Origin: an uncultured Bacteroidota bacterium
GTDB taxonomy: Bacteria; Bacteroidota; Bacteroidia; Bacteroidales; P3
Assembly (NCBI GenBank): GCA_902788805.1
Contig: CADALO010000012.1
Span: forward strand, 62,001-126,000
Direction of reading: 5' to 3'
DNA length: 64,000 nucleotides
Part shown: positions 60,145 through 64,000 of the stretch, piece after piece
Layout: each line of letters starts with the position of its first letter
How positions within the stretch are numbered: position 1 is the first letter of the stretch
Notes under the pieces: generated by a model
Database searches by the model: none
Seen by the model: only the letters and a program-made list of their open reading frames with translations
What the model was told of the DNA's origin: nothing
Made by a program: the position numbers and the translations under genes

Positions 60145-61032
60145 ATGAGTAAGACAAAAACACAACGTCACGGCAAGATAAGACTCTGGGCCGGAAGGAC
60201 ATCCACTGTTTTCAGCATAATGCTGGTGCTGTTCGTCTTCGGCCTTCTTATGTTTGTGGAATACCATTCATACAGAGCCACAAACGACCTGCAGGAGCGA
60301 ATCACCTATCAAGTAGACCTCAATGCCGAAACCACCGAGGAAGAGGCAATGGCCTTGAAGGATGAGCTGCTCACCCTCGAATATGTGAAAAGCGTGGACT
60401 ACGTCTCGGCAGAAGAGGCGGCACGCCTGTTCTCAGACGAGCTGGAAGAGGACTTCCTGACACTGCTCGACAGCGTCAATCCCCTCTACCCCACCCTGAT
60501 GGTGACACTGAAGGCCAGCAACAACCCATCGAAAATCACCAAACAGCGCAAACAATTCGAGAAAGAAGTCAACGAATACACCAACGTCGAGGGCGTCACC
60601 TACCACGCGACAATGCTCAACGACCTGAGCCAGATATTCTACAAACTCTCCTGGTTCCTCATCATCTTCGTTGTGCTGCTGCTTATCGTCTCGGTTGCAC
60701 TGATTAGCACCACCATAAGGATAGCCATCTATTCCAACCGCAACACAATCAAGACTATGAGTATGGTCGGTGCCAAGATGGGCTTCATCACACGCCCCTT
60801 CCTGTGGCACAGCATCCTTTACGGTTTCCTCGGAGCAACCTTCGGCACCGTGCTGATGTATGCCGCCATATACGTGTTCAACAAGCAGTTCCACCTGGCG
60901 CTCTTCCACCCGCGCCACTTTATGGCCTACGCCATACTGGTGGCGGTAGTCTACGTTGTAGGCATAGCCATCTCATTCATTGCCACCTACTTCTCGGTGC
61001 ATCGCCACATACGTAGCAAAAGTGAATATTGA
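60145..61032 (+). CDS. ftsX: FtsX-like cell-division permease
   Basis: I chose ATG 60145-60147 (295 residues), since MSKTKTQRHGKIRLWAGRTS precedes the first membrane helix. FtsX topology is visible: helix 1 (about 23-42), an extracytoplasmic domain, then three more helices (about 172-195, 221-240 and 259-285), with VSVALISTTIRIAIYSNRNTI and the GAKMGFITRPF segment. With FtsE it forms an ABC-type complex that controls peptidoglycan hydrolysis at division. FtsE is not adjacent. DUF3098, uppP and truB follow. Confidence 0.88.
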   Translation: MSKTKTQRHGKIRLWAGRTSTVFSIMLVLFVFGLLMFVEYHSYRATNDLQERITYQVDLNAETTEEEAMALKDELLTLEYVKSVDYVSAEEAARLFSDELEEDFLTLLDSVNPLYPTLMVTLKASNNPSKITKQRKQFEKEVNEYTNVEGVTYHATMLNDLSQIFYKLSWFLIIFVVLLLIVSVALISTTIRIAIYSNRNTIKTMSMVGAKMGFITRPFLWHSILYGFLGATFGTVLMYAAIYVFNKQFHLALFHPRHFMAYAILVAVVYVVGIAISFIATYFSVHRHIRSKSEY

Positions 61033-61053
61033 CAAATATAAATAGAAAACATA

Positions 61054-61374
61054 ATGGACAACAAGAAAAAGAACAATACTATCAAGCCTGTCGCCGGTGC
61101 ACAGAAAAGCGCCGCCCCCGAGCAATCGTCATTCGGATTTGCCTTTGGCCCAATGAACTACATCCTGCTTGGCGTAGGCATCGTGCTGCTCGGACTGGGA
61201 TACATCCTCCTCAGCGGCGGTGGCAGCGACGACCCCAACGTATTCAACGCCGAGATGTTCAACACACGCCGTATGGTTGTGGCGCCGCTTATGATAGTCG
61301 TCGGACTCGTTGTGGAAATCTGCGCCATAATGTTCCGTCCGAAAGAGAAAAGCAACAACACTGAAGAAAAATAG
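61054..61374 (+). CDS. DUF3098 membrane protein
   Basis: The 106-residue protein has two predicted transmembrane segments (about 34-53 and 72-92). It carries the DUF3098 core NYILLGVGIVLLGLGYILLS and the following PNVFNAEMFNTRRMVVAPLM. The family is restricted mainly to Bacteroidota and has no known function. It lies between ftsX (21 bases upstream) and uppP in a conserved-looking run of envelope genes. Confidence 0.9.
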   Translation: MDNKKKNNTIKPVAGAQKSAAPEQSSFGFAFGPMNYILLGVGIVLLGLGYILLSGGGSDDPNVFNAEMFNTRRMVVAPLMIVVGLVVEICAIMFRPKEKSNNTEEK

Positions 61375-61511
61375 TTTTCTGGGAGTTAAGAGAAGTCAAA
61401 GGGAGTTATGAGGAGTTAAATAGACAATACGCTTTGTTGTTGAAAGCCATTGCCACACCAGCACCCACAAACACGCCTTAATACCCGCCACATCTCCAAA
61501 AACATATAGCA

Positions 61512-62351
61512 ATGGATTGGTTTCAAGCACTTATCCTTGGCATAGTCCAAGGCCTTACAGAATATCTGCCCGTCAGCAGCAGCGGCCACCTGACGATAGG
61601 CTCCGCACTTTTCGGCGTCGACGGCGAGGCAAACCTCACGTTCAACATAGCCGTGCACGTGGCCACGGTGCTCAGCACCTGCTGCATCCTCTGGAAAGAG
61701 ATAGTATGGATCTTCAAGGACCTCTTCGCCTTCAAGTGGAACGAGGGCACCAAGTACGCCCTCAACATCATTGTATCGATGATACCTATCGGCATCGTCG
61801 GCGTATTGCTCAAGGACAAAGTCGAAGCCATCTTCAACCCCGAGACGTCAGCCAGCATCTTCGGCAACTCGCTGTTCATCGTAGGCTGCTGCCTAATGCT
61901 TACAGCGCTGCTGCTAACCTTCTCATACTTCGCCAAGCCGCGTCAGAAAGAGCACATCACGCCGTGGAATGCCTTTGTGATAGGCATTGCCCAAGCCTGC
62001 GCCGTATTGCCGGGTCTCTCGCGTTCCGGAAGCACCATCGCCACAGGACTGCTGCTGGGCAACAAGAAAGAACGTATGGCGCAGTTCTCGTTCCTGATGG
62101 TCATACCTCCCATCCTCGGCGAGGCACTGCTCGATATGAAAGACCTTATCGGAGGCGAAGCCGCAGCCGAGGGCGCATCGACAGCTATCGGCACACTGCC
62201 ACTGATAGTGGGCTTCCTTGCCGCCTTTGTCGTAGGCTGTATGGCCTGCAAATGGATGATCGACATCGTCAAGAAAGGCAAACTCATCTGGTTCGCAATC
62301 TATTGCGCAGTGGTCAGCCTGCTGGTCATCATACTTCCCTACTTATTCTGA
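61512..62351 (+). CDS. uppP: Undecaprenyl-diphosphate phosphatase (BacA family)
   Basis: The 279-residue protein is a multi-pass membrane protein with the UppP motifs. [13 protein letters not shown] (residues 14-26) carries the catalytic glutamate E17 and serines, and [13 protein letters not shown] near residue 170 is the second motif. It recycles undecaprenyl diphosphate for peptidoglycan and O-antigen synthesis. It belongs to a run of envelope genes. The stop is 4 bases before the truB start. Confidence 0.94.
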   Translation: MDWFQALILGIVQGLTEYLPVSSSGHLTIGSALFGVDGEANLTFNIAVHVATVLSTCCILWKEIVWIFKDLFAFKWNEGTKYALNIIVSMIPIGIVGVLLKDKVEAIFNPETSASIFGNSLFIVGCCLMLTALLLTFSYFAKPRQKEHITPWNAFVIGIAQACAVLPGLSRSGSTIATGLLLGNKKERMAQFSFLMVIPPILGEALLDMKDLIGGEAAAEGASTAIGTLPLIVGFLAAFVVGCMACKWMIDIVKKGKLIWFAIYCAVVSLLVIILPYLF

Positions 62352-62355
62352 CACG

Positions 62356-63201
62356 ATGGCCGAGAAAGCCGGAATTGTCATTGCCGTCGACAAGCCACGC
62401 CAGTGGAGTTCCTTTCAGGTAGTCAACAAACTGAAATGGCATATCAAGCGCACCTTCGGGCTTAAGAAATTCAAGATAGGCCACGCCGGAACGCTCGATC
62501 CGCTTGCCAGCGGACTGCTGCTCGTATGCGTAGGTAGCGCCACAAAGCAGATAGAACAGCTGCAGGCAGGCATCAAAGAGTACAGCGGCACAATGGTGCT
62601 CGGCGCCACCACGCCCTGCTACGACCTGGAACAGGCCATTGACCGCCTCTACCCCACCCGGCACATCACTGAAGAGCTGATTGAAAAGACCCGGCAACAG
62701 TTTGTGGGCGACATCGAGCAGGTGCCGCCGATGTTCTCGGCTGTCAAGATCGATGGCCAACGAGCCTATATCTCCGCCCGCGACGGCGAAGCAGTAGCCA
62801 TCGAGCCTAAGACGGTGACAATCTACAACTTCGTCATCACCGCTTTCCGCCAAGGCACACAAACCCAAAGCGAAGTCGCCGAACCGACAACCGAGTGTCC
62901 ACGCCCCTTGGCAAACGACTCGCAAAACTCAAGCCGCAATCCGCAGCTCTACCGCAACCCACAAGGTGAGGTGCCCGAGGGACTGCCGCAGATTGACTTC
63001 CGAATCACCTGCAGCAAAGGCACTTACATACGCAGCATTGCCCGCGACTTTGGCCTGGCACTGGGCAGCGGAGCCTTCCTCAGCGACCTGCGCCGCGAGT
63101 GTATAGGCGACTACACGCTGGCCGATGCACTGGCTCTCGACGACATTGAGAGCGTCATCACCGCCGACAACCCCTGTTACAGCCTCCTTGGTCAAATTTG
63201 A
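62356..63201 (+). CDS. truB: tRNA pseudouridine-55 synthase
   Basis: The 281-residue protein has the TruB motif I with catalytic aspartate D48 in KIGHAGTLDPLASG (about 40-53), motif II near PPMFSAVKIDGQRAY, and a C-terminal ITCSKGTYIRSIARDFG segment. A low-complexity insertion (about 170-210, rich in Gln, Ser, Asn and Pro) interrupts the later half, which is unusual for TruB. The enzyme modifies U55 in the T-loop of tRNAs. It is tightly linked to uppP. Confidence 0.93.
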   Translation: MAEKAGIVIAVDKPRQWSSFQVVNKLKWHIKRTFGLKKFKIGHAGTLDPLASGLLLVCVGSATKQIEQLQAGIKEYSGTMVLGATTPCYDLEQAIDRLYPTRHITEELIEKTRQQFVGDIEQVPPMFSAVKIDGQRAYISARDGEAVAIEPKTVTIYNFVITAFRQGTQTQSEVAEPTTECPRPLANDSQNSSRNPQLYRNPQGEVPEGLPQIDFRITCSKGTYIRSIARDFGLALGSGAFLSDLRRECIGDYTLADALALDDIESVITADNPCYSLLGQI

Positions 63202-63233
63202 CCATCAATGGACATCACAGAAGTGTTGTTTCA

Positions 63234-64000
63234 TTAGATGTTTGGCTTTTCAACACTTCCATCTGCATTCACAACGACATATTTTATGTAACTAAATGCC
63301 GATAATATATTAATCGGTTCTTCTGTGCTGAAAGAATAGTGCTCACATTTCTCTGCCAAATCACCATATCCTATATCTTCTCCTGTAACATTGCAAAACC
63401 GCTTCTTTCTATACCTTCCATACTCTTGTTTCTCCACCGAACAGAATCTACAATTCTTGCAAGGAATCCCATGTAGTGCGGCAACGGCTTTCATCGCCAA
63501 AACAGGTGCTTTGTCGGAATAGTCTATTGCAAAATGTATCTCGCGTTTGGAACCTCGCCAAATCCTTGTTCCATATTTAGAACAAGATTGATTATGGAAC
63601 AAATACACAACACTTCCGTCATCCTTCCATACAATAGCTTTGATTTCTTTCTTGTCTAACGATTCGCTGGTCTTCCTATTGCGGTTCTTAAAGTTATAAA
63701 ACCTAACAGTTATTCCGTTTCCCATATCGCCCTCGACAAGACGGTCAAAGTTCAATGGATGTTCCTCAACATCATAGTCCAATGGAATTTCTATCTCTAT
63801 TATTCGAACACCTGAATTCTTTTTTTCTGTACTACAAGGATGGGTTACCTTAACCTCAATGAAAATCGGGTCGCTTGAGCATTTGCTTCTTTCCAACAAG
63901 ACATCTGATCGGAAACGGTCGTACTCTTTTCCGTCCTTTGTCTTTTCCTCGACTCTAATTATGTCATAGCCGCATTCCTTCAAATCCCACCAATACATTT
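63234..64000 (-). CDS. CoiA-like protein, partial at the 5' end
   Basis: The visible 254-residue frame runs to the window edge, so its start is probably outside. It contains DPIFIEVKVTHPC and SGVRIIEIEIPLD, which match the nuclease-like N-terminal half of CoiA competence-family proteins, in which an upstream DxE/K-type motif would be expected. The rest has clustered cysteines (IPCKNCRFCSV, RFCNVTG, KCEHY) resembling zinc-binding positions. CoiA-related proteins are linked with DNA uptake and recombination, but this assignment is from pattern resemblance. Confidence 0.55.
   Translation of the reverse strand, partial: MYWWDLKECGYDIIRVEEKTKDGKEYDRFRSDVLLERSKCSSDPIFIEVKVTHPCSTEKKNSGVRIIEIEIPLDYDVEEHPLNFDRLVEGDMGNGITVRFYNFKNRNRKTSESLDKKEIKAIVWKDDGSVVYLFHNQSCSKYGTRIWRGSKREIHFAIDYSDKAPVLAMKAVAALHGIPCKNCRFCSVEKQEYGRYRKKRFCNVTGEDIGYGDLAEKCEHYSFSTEEPINILSAFSYIKYVVVNADGSVEKPNI

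Overview
The window is a stretch of chromosome from a member of the Bacteroidota, most likely the order Bacteroidales. Three things point there. Many genes have an upstream TAnnTTTGC box, the -7 element of the Bacteroidetes housekeeping sigma factor, and few have a clear Shine-Dalgarno sequence. Components of the type IX secretion system (T9SS) are present: PorU, PorV, a PorP/SprF-type protein and GldJ. Several families typical of the phylum also occur, such as a DUF6261-like protein, imelysin lipoproteins and DUF3098. No rRNA or tRNA gene, CRISPR array, prophage or complete insertion sequence was seen.

Layout. 1-2.3 kb: the start of a probable grpE and an OstA/LptA-like envelope protein. 2.3-6.1 kb: an accessory stretch with a flavin reductase, small orphan genes, a MntA-HepT toxin-antitoxin pair and a long imperfect hairpin. 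6.1-17.4 kb: enzymes and lipoproteins (alpha/beta hydrolase, radical SAM protein, hexapeptide acetyltransferase, flavodoxin lipoprotein, retropepsin-like lipoprotein, DUF6261, TonB-linked receptor, DUF362 protein, aldo/keto reductase with a divergent AraC regulator). 17.4-24.6 kb: hydrolase, WG-repeat protein, a truncated acetyltransferase relic, then porP-gldJ and a TonB-dependent receptor. 24.6-25.6 kb: 1 kb of non-coding repeats. 25.6-33.9 kb: porU-porV-ispF-clpS-nfeD-floA, then a thioesterase and a nuclease. 34-40.3 kb: four same-strand genes for a porin-like protein, an imelysin, a di-heme oxidoreductase and a CcsBA-type cytochrome c assembly protein, which together look like an envelope iron or redox module. 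40.4-45.1 kb: an accessory stretch with an NQNE-repeat protein, an M28 peptidase joined to a probable outer-membrane barrel, a 29-residue membrane peptide, a membrane protein split at a classic -1 slippery site, a 78-bp palindrome carrying two outward promoters and a DUF4160/DUF2442 pair. 45.1-63.2 kb: mostly housekeeping genes (pepD, gpsA, ferredoxin, serS, HerA-like ATPase, MmeI-like restriction-modification enzyme, lemA, TPM protein, dnaN, ftsX, DUF3098, uppP, truB). The right edge holds a partial CoiA-like gene.

Several genes work together. PorU and PorV are the sortase and shuttle of the T9SS attachment complex, and GldJ and the PorP-like protein belong to the same machine. The c-type hemes predicted in the di-heme oxidoreductase need a CcsBA-like synthetase, which is encoded next to it. 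MmeI-like enzymes restrict and modify DNA from one polypeptide.

The most unusual non-coding signals are three copies of a palindromic array of 11-bp GTCCGCTTGTT units, the 78-bp divergent-promoter palindrome with a structured leader, the A AAA AAG frameshift site, and the repeat-dense 1 kb upstream of porU. All functional statements come from reading the sequence and from family knowledge; no database search was run.
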